Shown in pieces: positions 7,060-14,227 of a DNA stretch of 30,901 bases. The stretch comes from VBCK01 sp035511515 (lineage in GTDB: Bacteria > Pseudomonadota > Gammaproteobacteria > Burkholderiales > Burkholderiaceae_F), in the NCBI GenBank assembly GCA_035511515.1, contig DATKFG010000107.1, positions 1 to 30,901 of the forward strand, given 5' to 3'. A model generated the notes under the pieces. It saw only the letters and a list, made by a program, of their open reading frames with translations. It had not been told where the DNA came from and searched no databases. How positions within the stretch are numbered: position 1 is the first letter of the stretch; each line of letters starts with the position of its first letter. Position numbers and translations under genes: made by a program.

Positions 7060-8474
7060 GTCGGCCGCCGCCGCTGGAGCCCGGCCAGCGGATCGACGGC
7101 TTCGAGCTGCAAGAGCGCGTGCACCGCGGCGGCATGGGAACTCTGTGGCGCGTGACGCGCCCGGATCTGACACAGCCGGCGGTGATGAAGGTGCCGGCGA
7201 TCCAGGAAGACCCGACCGCGATCGTCGGCTTCGAGGTCGAGCAGATGATCTTGCCGCTGCTGAGCGGGCCTCATGTGCCCCGCTTCATCGCCGCCGGCGG
7301 CTTCGAGGCTCAGCCGTACATCGTGATGGAGTACATCGAGGGCCAGTCGCTGCGGCCGAAGCTGGAGCAGGCCCCGCTGCCGGCCTCGCAGGTTGCGTCG
7401 ATCGGCGCGCAAGTGGCCGAGGCGCTGCACGACCTGCACCAGCAGCACGTGATTCACCTGGACCTTAAACCAAGCAACATCCTGTTCCGCCCGGGTGGAG
7501 CGGCCGTGCTGGTCGACTACGGCCTGGCGCGCCACGAACGGCTGCCCGACCTTCTGGCGGAGGAATTCCGGCTGCCGCTGGGCACCGGACCCTACATATC
7601 TCCCGAACAGGTGCTGCGGGTGCGCGACGACCCGCGCAGCGACCTGTTCGCGCTGGGCGCGGTGCTGTACCACCTGGCAACCGGACAGCGTGCCTTTGGC
7701 AACCCGACCACCGTCAGCGGCCTGCGCAAGCGCCTGTACCGGGCGCCGACCCCGCCGCGCGCGCACAACCCCGACTGCCCGCCCTGGCTTCAGGAAATCA
7801 TCCTGCACTGCCTCGAGGTCGACGCCGAGCAGCGCTACGGTTCGGCCGCGCAGGTGGCGTTCGACCTGACACACCCGCAGACGGTCGCGCTGACGGCGCG
7901 GGCCAACTGGACCGGGCGCCTGTCGATCGGCGAGCGCCTGCGCCGCTGGGTGCGCTCGGTGGGCGCGACCCCCGAGCGGCGCACGGTGACGCGGCAGTTG
8001 CAGCGCGCTCCGATCGTGGTGGTGGCGGTGGACGCGTCGCAGGAATGGGAGGCCCTGGCCGACGCGGTGCGGGCCGCGGCGCGGCGCGTGCTGCAAAGCG
8101 AGCCGCAGGCGCGCCTGGCTTGCGTGTCGGTGTTGAAGACCTCCCGCATCGCGCCGGAAGCTCCCACCGACGAGGCCGGCCGCAACGTGCACGTGCAGCG
8201 GCTCGTACAACTGCAGCACTGGGCCCGTCCGCTCGCGCTGGCGCCGCAGCGCGTGACGTACCACGTGCTAGAGGCGCCGGATCCGGCCGAGGCGATCATC
8301 GACTACGCGCGCGCCAACCGCGTCGATCACATCATCGTCGGCTGCCGGGGCCTCTCGGGGCTGCGGCGCTACCTGGGCAGCGTATCGACCCGGGTGGTCG
8401 CCGAGGCCCCGTGCAGCGTCACCGTGGTCAAGGTGCCGCGCGAAGAGATGGCGCAGGCGGCGCTTGCGGGCTAG
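7056..8474 (+). CDS. Ser/Thr protein kinase fused to a universal stress protein domain
   Basis: This 472-residue protein has two domains and no membrane segment. The kinase domain (about 15-275) has a glycine loop HRGGMGTLW, Lys45 in VMKVPA, Glu60 as the likely helix-C partner, HLDLKPSN (134-141) in place of HRDxKxxN, DYG (154-156) in place of DFG, and SPE at 182-184. The catalytic Asp136, Lys138 and Asn141 are kept, so it is probably active but non-RD. The C-terminal domain (about 318-462) is a universal stress domain with VVVAVDAS and a GCRG-LSGLRRYL-GS nucleotide loop (429-442). RefSeq recognises such bifunctional kinase/USP proteins, mainly in Burkholderiales as I recall. The GTG start overlaps the phosphoesterase stop. 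What it phosphorylates and what the USP domain binds are unknown. Confidence 0.92.
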   Translation: MSRPPPLEPGQRIDGFELQERVHRGGMGTLWRVTRPDLTQPAVMKVPAIQEDPTAIVGFEVEQMILPLLSGPHVPRFIAAGGFEAQPYIVMEYIEGQSLRPKLEQAPLPASQVASIGAQVAEALHDLHQQHVIHLDLKPSNILFRPGGAAVLVDYGLARHERLPDLLAEEFRLPLGTGPYISPEQVLRVRDDPRSDLFALGAVLYHLATGQRAFGNPTTVSGLRKRLYRAPTPPRAHNPDCPPWLQEIILHCLEVDAEQRYGSAAQVAFDLTHPQTVALTARANWTGRLSIGERLRRWVRSVGATPERRTVTRQLQRAPIVVVAVDASQEWEALADAVRAAARRVLQSEPQARLACVSVLKTSRIAPEAPTDEAGRNVHVQRLVQLQHWARPLALAPQRVTYHVLEAPDPAEAIIDYARANRVDHIIVGCRGLSGLRRYLGSVSTRVVAEAPCSVTVVKVPREEMAQAALAG

Positions 8475-8498
8475 TGTCGTTCGGGTTATGCCCGCGTA

Positions 8499-9959
8499 CT
8501 ACAGCGAGCGCAGGAAATTGAGCAAGTCTTGCTTGCTCTGCACGCTCAAGCGTTCAAATTGCTCGACCGAGACGCGTGCCTCGGACTCTGAGTCACCGTG
8601 TAGCCGTATGACCTGAACCAGGTCCGTGGTGCGACCATCGTGCAGGAAGAACACACGCTGGCCCAACCCCCACAGCGGCGCAGTGCGGAACTCGCTCGGC
8701 CCGGCCAGTCCCTGGCTGACGCCGTCGGCCAGCTCATCTCCCATGTTGTGCAGCAACAGATCCGAGAACAGGTTCACCGCGGTCGCGGTCCCGCCGATGA
8801 AATTCGAGGGGCTCGCCATCAAGGTCGGCGTGTGGCACAGCGCACATTTGACTGTGTTGCTGAACAGCGCCGCGCCGTTCGTGATCGAGGCCGACCCTCC
8901 GGGCACGGTGGCCGATGGGGTCGGTGGAGCCAGACCTTCCATGAAGGCCGCAAACTGCTGGATGTCCGATAACCCGGTGTTGTCTCCAGCAGCAGTAGCG
9001 TCCTCGGGTGTCGGATTGAACAGGCAGGACGTTGGAAGGTTTTCGCCCTGGTTGGCCCGCTCGACCGAAAATATCTCGTTGCTCACCCCCATCTCGACGT
9101 TGTAGGCCTCGCCGGCAAACAAGAGCGCCGTGGCGTTCTGGGCCTTCCAGCCGAATTTCGTGATGGTGCCGTCGTTGCCGTTGCGATTCGGCGTGCCGCG
9201 GATGCGGAATGCCTGCTTGTCGGAGGCGTTGGCGGCCATGTTGGCCAGGATCGTTGCGTCGGAGATGCTCTCCACCAATCCCATACCGAAGACCGGAGTC
9301 GGAATGCGAAACGAGATGTTGTTGGCATTGCGCGCCGCAATGAAGTCGGGTTGGGCCAGCACACAGGTTTGAAGTGTGCCGGTGGCGCCGGCCGTGTTGG
9401 TTGCATCGGCGCGTCCGGTGACCGTGAACAGGTCGTGCACGCTGCCGTCGGCTGCGCGGGTCACGACTCCGTTTTGCACGACGTGCTTGAAGCGCGCCTC
9501 GCGCACCGGGCCGTTGGCCGTGACAAAGTAGGGCAGCACGTTGGCGCCTCCGAAATCAGTCGCCACCGCGACCTGCGGATTGGGTCCGACGAACGGAGGC
9601 GCAGTGGTACTGGGACTGGTGCCCCCGATGACAGGCTGCGAGTGACAGCTGCCGCAGCTGCTCGAGTTGTAGCGCGGCCCCAGGCCTTCCTGCGTCTGGG
9701 CACCTGAGGCCAATACCTCATTACCCTGGACCGAGCGGACGGTAATGAAATTGCTAAATCCGAGAGTGAAGTTTGCCAACTGTCCGGCGGTCAGGCCCGG
9801 CAGTGGCGTCGTGCTGGCGCCAGCCCCGGCGCGTACGCCGGGATCGACGGCCTGCGCGTGCACACCGAAGGAACCGAAGACGAGTCCAAGCACCAAAACC
9901 CACCGAAGCGAACCGGCAACGCGCGCGTGCGAGGCCGATTGCATGCACGAGATCCCCAT
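8499..9959 (-). CDS. Secreted di-haem oxidoreductase (DUF1111, c-type cytochrome)
   Basis: This 486-residue protein has a signal peptide (hydrophobic core at about 18-32, VHAQA cleavage region near 36) and two haem c motifs, CGSCH at 102-106 and CALCH at 372-376, so it is predicted to be periplasmic. The C-terminal half carries the family signature: SDLLLHNMG, SEFRTAPLWGLG, FLHDGR and a final LLNFLRSL. The family is called di-haem oxidoreductase or 'thiol oxidoreductase'; it is related in sequence to di-haem peroxidases, and the natural substrate is not established. The ATG at 9959 is preceded by AAGGAGGAGTC, a strong ribosome binding site. The CZB protein gene is 170 bases upstream on the same strand. 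Its end lies 24 bases from the convergent kinase/USP gene, with no obvious terminator between. Confidence 0.93.
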   Translation of the reverse strand: MGISCMQSASHARVAGSLRWVLVLGLVFGSFGVHAQAVDPGVRAGAGASTTPLPGLTAGQLANFTLGFSNFITVRSVQGNEVLASGAQTQEGLGPRYNSSSCGSCHSQPVIGGTSPSTTAPPFVGPNPQVAVATDFGGANVLPYFVTANGPVREARFKHVVQNGVVTRAADGSVHDLFTVTGRADATNTAGATGTLQTCVLAQPDFIAARNANNISFRIPTPVFGMGLVESISDATILANMAANASDKQAFRIRGTPNRNGNDGTITKFGWKAQNATALLFAGEAYNVEMGVSNEIFSVERANQGENLPTSCLFNPTPEDATAAGDNTGLSDIQQFAAFMEGLAPPTPSATVPGGSASITNGAALFSNTVKCALCHTPTLMASPSNFIGGTATAVNLFSDLLLHNMGDELADGVSQGLAGPSEFRTAPLWGLGQRVFFLHDGRTTDLVQVIRLHGDSESEARVSVEQFERLSVQSKQDLLNFLRSL

Positions 9960-10129
9960 GACTCCTCCTTGACTGCGGTCACTCGCCGAATGTCGGTCAG
10001 CCCGACTGCCGGCTTGAAGTGGCAGCAAGGTATTCCGTGCGACCGAAGCCTGCAATCATTCGAACAGCCGTCGTGCAGAGCTCGCGCGAGGAGGGTCAAC
10101 CTCATCCCGCAATCGGACGAGCCAGGGAT

Positions 10130-10504
10130 TCAGGAGCTGCGTGTCGCCTTGACAGCCTTCATCAAGCGCGTGATGGCCAGGCCCAACGCGATCGACGCTT
10201 CCGAATAGTCGGTTCCGCGGCCAAGCATTTGCAGCGCTTCGTAATGGCGCCCCTCGTTGATGGTTCGCGCGACCTTGGCGGCCTCCAGGTGAAACTCGGT
10301 GTGCACCACGAGGCACTCCCGGTAGCTGTCCAGGTGTCGGTAGGCTTGCCCGGCTTCATCGTCGAGCCATTTGCCAAGAGCGCACGAACTGTCCCGTGCA
10401 ATCGATTCCGCCTCGATGGATTGCTTTTTTGAGATTGCGCCCCAGAATTGTTTCCTCCATTCGGTATGGTCACGAATGGCCGCGTGGAAATCGATCCCGT
10501 GCAC
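10130..10504 (-). CDS. Stand-alone CZB (chemoreceptor zinc-binding) domain protein
   Basis: This small cytoplasmic protein of 124 residues is almost entirely one CZB domain. The expected 3-His/1-Cys zinc site is visible: His13 in RDHTEW, Cys41 in the CALGKWL signature (41-47), and His68 and His72 in HTEFH. CZB domains normally sit at the end of chemoreceptors or beside GGDEF domains, where Zn-Cys acts as a zinc or oxidant (HOCl) sensor. Here there is no output domain, so it must act on a partner or as a buffer. The start is a GTG at 10504; an in-frame TAG lies four codons upstream (10514-10516), so no longer form exists. No good ribosome binding site is seen. A di-haem oxidoreductase gene follows on the same strand, which fits an oxidant theme, but this is inference. 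Confidence 0.83.
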   Translation of the reverse strand: MHGIDFHAAIRDHTEWRKQFWGAISKKQSIEAESIARDSSCALGKWLDDEAGQAYRHLDSYRECLVVHTEFHLEAAKVARTINEGRHYEALQMLGRGTDYSEASIALGLAITRLMKAVKATRSS

Positions 10505-10641
10505 CGTCGAACGCTAGCTGTGCCGTGTAAACCGCACGTTCCTGGATGATTCGAAATGCGGTCATGAGTTCGGTTCGCTCATGCCGGACCTCGGCGCAAC
10601 TGCATGGGCCGCCCACTCAACTTAATTCCTCGCTCAGCCGC

Positions 10642-10670
10642 TTGACAATCCGGCAGACGTCATCACTACA
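10642..10670 (+). promoter_or_regulatory. Possible promoter ahead of the structured element
   Basis: TTGACA at 10642-10647 matches the sigma-70 -35 consensus. Seventeen bases on is ACTACA (10665-10670), a poor -10. A start near 10677 would transcribe the inverted-repeat element at 10684-10741 on the plus strand. There is no plus-strand gene downstream until the terC remnant, so only an RNA product or antisense to rhlE would be made. Confidence 0.22.
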
Positions 10671-10683
10671 GTCACTTAAATAC

Positions 10684-10741
10684 GCCCCGCAGCATCCGTT
10701 GATCGGATGAAGACGCTTCCTCCCGTATCAGGAAGCGGGGC
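10684..10741 (+). ncRNA. Candidate structured RNA: three-way junction of inverted repeats
   Basis: GCCCCGC (10684-10690) pairs with GCGGGGC (10735-10741). Inside this stem are two hairpins, CATCCG/CGGATG (10693-10698 and 10704-10709, loop TTGAT) and CGCTTCCT/AGGAAGCG (10714-10721 and 10730-10737, eight-base loop). The last three pairs of the second hairpin compete with the outer stem. It could be a small RNA on the plus strand or, read from the minus strand, a 3' structure about 75 bases after the rhlE stop. It matches no RNA family I recognise. Confidence 0.3.
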
Positions 10742-10815
10742 CAAAGTCGAGCACCACCGAAACGCGCGCGGCCGCTCGAAGCTGGTGCACCGATCGGGCA
10801 CCCCTCGCAAACGCT

Positions 10816-12186
10816 TTATCGCTTGCTTCCGCCCAGCAGTGCAGGCAGGCGCGCCCGCTTGACGCCTGGCGCCGCCGCCAGCGGTTCGGCCGCCTGAGCA
10901 GCCGGAGATGGCTCATAGGGCTTCAGGAAGAAATCATCGACCGGGGCCGGCGCCCGGGATCTGGCGGCTGGCCGGCCACCTCGAGGGCGGCCCTCGTCCT
11001 TGCGAGGGGCCTCATCCCTGCGGGCGCGCCGGGGTGCCGCCTGCGGCTGGACTCGGGACTTCTCGATGGTGCGCTTGATCAGCTTCTCGATCGCCGCCAC
11101 CGCCTTGTCGTCCGCGCCCGTGGCGATCGTGATCGCGCGCCCTTCCAAGCCCGCCCGTCCGGTGCGCCCGATCCGGTGAATGTAGTCTTCCGGCGCGAAC
11201 GGCACGTCGTAGTTGATCACCGCGGGCAGCTCCGAGATATCCAGCCCGCGGGCAGCAACGTCGGTGGCCACCAGCACCCGCACCGTTCCGTTCTTGAAGG
11301 CCTCCAGCGCCTTCATGCGCTCCTCCTGGGTCTTGTCGCCGTGGATCGCGTCGGCGTTGACGCCGTCGCGCTGCAGCTGGCGCCCCAGGCGCCGCGTGCC
11401 GATCTTGGTGTTGAGGAACACCAGGGCCTGCGGGATGTTCGGATCGGCCAGCAGCGTCAGCAGCGCGGCGTACTTCTCCGATTCGTGCACGTGCACCAGC
11501 TCCTGGCGCACGGTATCGGCGGTCGAATTGCGGCGCGCCACTTCGACCAGCACCGGATCGTGCAGGAAGTTGGCCGCCAGCTTCTTGATCTCCTCGGAAA
11601 ACGTCGCCGAGAACATCAGGCTCTGGCGCTCGCGCGGCAGCAGGTTCAGGATGCGCGAGATGTCCGGCAGGAAGCCCATGTCGAGCATCCGATCGGCTTC
11701 GTCCAGCACGACCACCTCGACCTGTCCGAGCGAGGTGTTCTTCTGTTGCAGGTGATCAAGCAGGCGGCCCGGAGTCGCCACCAGCACCTCGACGCCGGCC
11801 CGCAGCGCATCGGTTTGCGGATCCATGTCCATCCCGCCAAACACGACCGCGGTCCGCAGCGGCGTCTTGGCCGCGTACTGACGCACGTTGTCGCCCACCT
11901 GGTCCGCCAGTTCGCGGGTCGGCACCAGGATCAGCGCGCGCACCGGATGGCGCGCAGGCGACATGCTGGCGCTGGCGCGCGGCAGCAGCCGGTGCAGGAT
12001 CGGCAGCGCGAACCCGGCCGTCTTGCCGGTGCCGGTCTGGGCCGCGCCCATCACGTCGCCGCCTTTCAGAACGATCGGGATCGCCTTGGACTGGATGGGC
12101 GTGGGCCGCGTATAGCCCATCGCACGCACCGCCTCGACCAGGCGCGGGTCCAGCCCGAAATGGTCGAAGTCCGAGTAGTCGGACAT
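10816..12186 (-). CDS. rhlE: DEAD-box ATP-dependent RNA helicase RhlE
   Basis: This is predicted to unwind RNA duplexes in ribosome maturation and mRNA turnover. All helicase motifs are present in 456 residues: Phe10 and PTPIQ (Q motif, 28-32), AQTGTGKT (49-56), PTREL (89-93), TPGR (138-141), DEAD (162-165), SAT (193-195), ARGLD (312-316) and HRIGRTGR (337-344). The core ends near 378. The tail (about 380-456) is rich in Arg, Pro, Ala and Gly (GRPRGGRPAARSR), the usual basic RNA-binding extension of RhlE proteins. The start MSDYSDFDHFGL is typical; an upstream in-frame codon adds 11 residues without family support. No strong ribosome binding site is visible. The gene stands alone, next to a terC fragment on the other strand. 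Confidence 0.93.
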   Translation of the reverse strand: MSDYSDFDHFGLDPRLVEAVRAMGYTRPTPIQSKAIPIVLKGGDVMGAAQTGTGKTAGFALPILHRLLPRASASMSPARHPVRALILVPTRELADQVGDNVRQYAAKTPLRTAVVFGGMDMDPQTDALRAGVEVLVATPGRLLDHLQQKNTSLGQVEVVVLDEADRMLDMGFLPDISRILNLLPRERQSLMFSATFSEEIKKLAANFLHDPVLVEVARRNSTADTVRQELVHVHESEKYAALLTLLADPNIPQALVFLNTKIGTRRLGRQLQRDGVNADAIHGDKTQEERMKALEAFKNGTVRVLVATDVAARGLDISELPAVINYDVPFAPEDYIHRIGRTGRAGLEGRAITIATGADDKAVAAIEKLIKRTIEKSRVQPQAAPRRARRDEAPRKDEGRPRGGRPAARSRAPAPVDDFFLKPYEPSPAAQAAEPLAAAPGVKRARLPALLGGSKR

Positions 12187-12305
12187 CAGTGCTCGGCCCG
12201 CCAGGCGCAGCAGGCGCACCGGCCCGCCACCCTGCCTCGCAAGGCGCGCGCCGAACCGCAGTTGCTGTCCACCGGAACCATCCAGTTCACAGTGTACGCT
12301 GGCGC

Positions 12306-12497
12306 GGATTCCTGGCCGGTGGCGCCCTGCTGGGCTGGGTGGCGGGCGACACCGCGGTGTCGGATCCGGCCATCAAGGCCTGGGTCGGCCGCCAGTCCAT
12401 CGAGCTCACGGGGCTCGCCCCGCTGGTCGGCGCCGCTTATGTGCTGATCCACGCCTGGCTGGCTCGCCGGCTCAAGACACTGAAGAAGATTCGATAG
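12306..12497 (+). pseudogene. 3' remnant of a TerC-family membrane protein gene
   Basis: The frame encodes about 63 residues that look like the end of a TerC/YjbE-type integral membrane protein: GGALLGWVAGDTAVSDPAI, then a final hydrophobic helix LAPLVGAAYVLIHAWL and a basic tail. Full-length members have more than 200 residues, with acidic metal-site helices that are missing here. The frame remains open upstream to 12189, but those residues are Pro/Arg/His-rich, not membrane-like, and lie only two bases from the rhlE start, so they are not part of the family. The most likely history is a deletion or rearrangement that joined the terC 3' end to the rhlE upstream region. No intact start or ribosome binding site is seen. 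The family call comes from pattern memory, not from a search. Confidence 0.6.
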
Positions 12498-12579
12498 CCG
12501 GTTCGCGGTACAAGTTAAGTAGGCAAAGCCCGCTCTGTACACCCCTTACAGGCAGTGTGAGAATTGTTGTAGGTCGCAT

Positions 12580-12601
12580 ATTGCGTCCTGATTGCGTCTT
12601 G
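12580..12601 (+). promoter_or_regulatory. Tandem 11-base direct repeat upstream of the FecR/kinase operon
   Basis: ATTGCGTCCTG (12580-12590) is followed at once by ATTGCGTCTTG (12591-12601), one mismatch, and a third partial ATT. An 11-base period puts both copies on one face of the helix, as in OmpR/PhoB-type response-regulator boxes. It lies 50 bases before the start at 12652, so it could control the operon. No -35/-10 pair stands out. Confidence 0.4.
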
Positions 12602-12651
12602 ATTAAGCGGGCGCGCCACGGGCTGAGTGGCGTACCGGCCAATACAACACG

Positions 12652-14211
12652 ATGTCGGTCACAGCTTCAGAACGGGGGGAGGAATCGCGCGCGGCGAAGC
12701 CGCGGGTCGCGCCGGCGGCGCCATTGCAGCCCGCGTTGGACGCAACTTCGGCCACCCGGTTTGCCGCCAGCCAGTCTTTCGCCCGCAAGCTCCTCGCCGA
12801 GCTGATGCGCCGCAATGTGGTGCGGGTTGCGCTGCTCTACTTGACCTTCTGCTGGTTTGTGCTGGACCCGGTGCACGTGATTTTCCACATGCTCGAGGTC
12901 CCCAAATGGGTCAACGAGCTGGTGCTGGTGGCGATGGCGCTGGGCTTGCCCGCCGTGCTGATTTTTACGTGGCTGTTCGAGCTCACGCCGTCCGGGCTCA
13001 AGGCGACTGTGCTGGTCGATCCAGGAAAATCGATCCGGGTGCAGACCGGGCGGCGCATCGATCGCGCGATCATCGTGGTGCTGTCGCTGGCGATCATCTA
13101 CCTGGTAACCGACAAGTACTGGCCGGCCAGGCGCGAGGCGCACAACGCCGAGACAGCGCGCCCGGGCGCTGCGCAGGTTGCCGCCGCGCCGTTGCCGGCG
13201 CCAGCTCAAGCGCCCTCGGCCGCGGCGCCCGCGACCGCGGCGATGGCCGTTGCCCCGCCCGCGGCGCCGCCGGTGAGCGCGGCCGCAGCGGCGCCCCCAA
13301 TCGCAGCGCCGCCCCCCAGCGCTGCCGCGCCCGCCCGTACGCCGCCGCCCCAGGCCGAAGCCGCGGCAAGGGGCTCGGGGCCCGAGGCCACCGTCACGAT
13401 CATGGAAGGGCCTGCGATGTTCATCCGAGGCGACTCGCGGTTCGTCGCGGCCCCCGGCGTGAAGCTCACCGGTGGCGACATCGTCGCCACCGGAGCCGAT
13501 GCCCTGCTGCAGTTGGAGCTCGAGGGCGGCACGCGAGTCGATCTGGGCCCCAACACCAGCCTGATGTGGCTACCCGCCGAAGCCGGATCGGCGCCGCGCC
13601 GCGCGGCCTACCTGCTGGCCGGCTGGGTCAAGGTGGCGGCAGGGCCCGCGCCCCAGGCGGCATTGGACCTGCTGCGTACGTCGCGCTTCGAGCTGGGCGT
13701 TGCCGACGGCGTCAGCGTGACCCGGCTCGATGGCGAAGAGGCCTCGGTGTTCGCCGAACTCGGCGGTGCCCGGATCGCCGAGCGCCGGCGCGGCGCCTCG
13801 CCCGCGGAGGTGACGCTGAAGGTTGGCCAGTTCTATTCGCGGCGGTCGCAAGCGGCCGCAACCGTGCTGGCGCGGCCGTCGCCGCAGTTCCTTCAGCAGC
13901 TTCCCGCGCAGTTTCTGGAAACGCTGCCGTCTCGACTCGACGTATTCCGCAACCGCGCGGTCGCCGCCCGGCCCGCGCCCGACTTCACGTACTCCGAGGT
14001 CGAGCCGTGGCTGAAGTCCGACGGCACGATCCGGCGCCAGCTGGCCGACCGCTGGAAGAGCAAGGCACGCGACCCCGCCTTCAGGCGCGCGCTCGAGGCG
14101 AATCTGCGGGACCTGCCGGAGTGGCAGCCGATCCTGTATCCGCCGCCGCCCGCCGATGCGGACGCGCACGCGCCGAGCGCGCCCGCGGTCGCCAAATCAC
14201 CACCATCCTGA
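12652..14211 (+). CDS. Membrane-anchored FecR-domain protein
   Basis: The 519-residue protein has an N-terminal module with AELMRRNVVRVALLYL, then a WVNELVLVAMALGLP helix, the motif FELTPSGLK (109-117), and a third helix at about 138-152 that ends in TDKYW. This three-helix module is known at the N-terminus of many TPR, adenylate cyclase and winged-helix membrane proteins of proteobacteria. A long Ala/Pro-rich linker (about 168-243) leads to a FecR-like beta domain (about 248-392: MEGPAMFIRG, GDIVATGADALLQLELEGGT-like, LGPNTSL). The C-terminal 120 residues are basic and unassigned. FecR domains usually face the periplasm as ligand-binding or structural domains. The ATG at 12652 has no clear ribosome binding site. 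The haem-sensor gene follows after 16 bases and a kinase gene after that, so a role in that signalling unit is inferred. Confidence 0.8.
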   Translation: MSVTASERGEESRAAKPRVAPAAPLQPALDATSATRFAASQSFARKLLAELMRRNVVRVALLYLTFCWFVLDPVHVIFHMLEVPKWVNELVLVAMALGLPAVLIFTWLFELTPSGLKATVLVDPGKSIRVQTGRRIDRAIIVVLSLAIIYLVTDKYWPARREAHNAETARPGAAQVAAAPLPAPAQAPSAAAPATAAMAVAPPAAPPVSAAAAAPPIAAPPPSAAAPARTPPPQAEAAARGSGPEATVTIMEGPAMFIRGDSRFVAAPGVKLTGGDIVATGADALLQLELEGGTRVDLGPNTSLMWLPAEAGSAPRRAAYLLAGWVKVAAGPAPQAALDLLRTSRFELGVADGVSVTRLDGEEASVFAELGGARIAERRRGASPAEVTLKVGQFYSRRSQAAATVLARPSPQFLQQLPAQFLETLPSRLDVFRNRAVAARPAPDFTYSEVEPWLKSDGTIRRQLADRWKSKARDPAFRRALEANLRDLPEWQPILYPPPPADADAHAPSAPAVAKSPPS

Positions 14212-14227
14212 TTGCCCTGGGGGACGA

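Larger units (their letters stand above)
10505..10815. other. 311-base non-coding spacer between the CZB gene and rhlE
   Basis: I see no supported gene here. A 31-codon ATG frame on the minus strand (from 10565) runs into the CZB gene in another frame and looks accidental. The spacer holds a consensus -35 box (TTGACA 10642-10647) and a set of nested inverted repeats (10684-10741). Near rhlE, GCACCA (10751-10756) can pair with TGGTGC (10783-10788), and TCGAGC (10747-10752) with GCTCGA (10774-10779). Confidence 0.6.

Noticed and set aside
10480..10565. A 31-codon ATG frame on the minus strand that overlaps the CZB gene start
   Set aside because: No ribosome binding site, no family, and it is in a different frame from the CZB gene; it does not add a receptor domain by frameshift either.
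12189..12308. The 5' part of the terC fragment frame as a real N-terminus
   Set aside because: It is Pro/Arg/His-rich, lies two bases from the divergent rhlE start, and is unlike any TerC segment.
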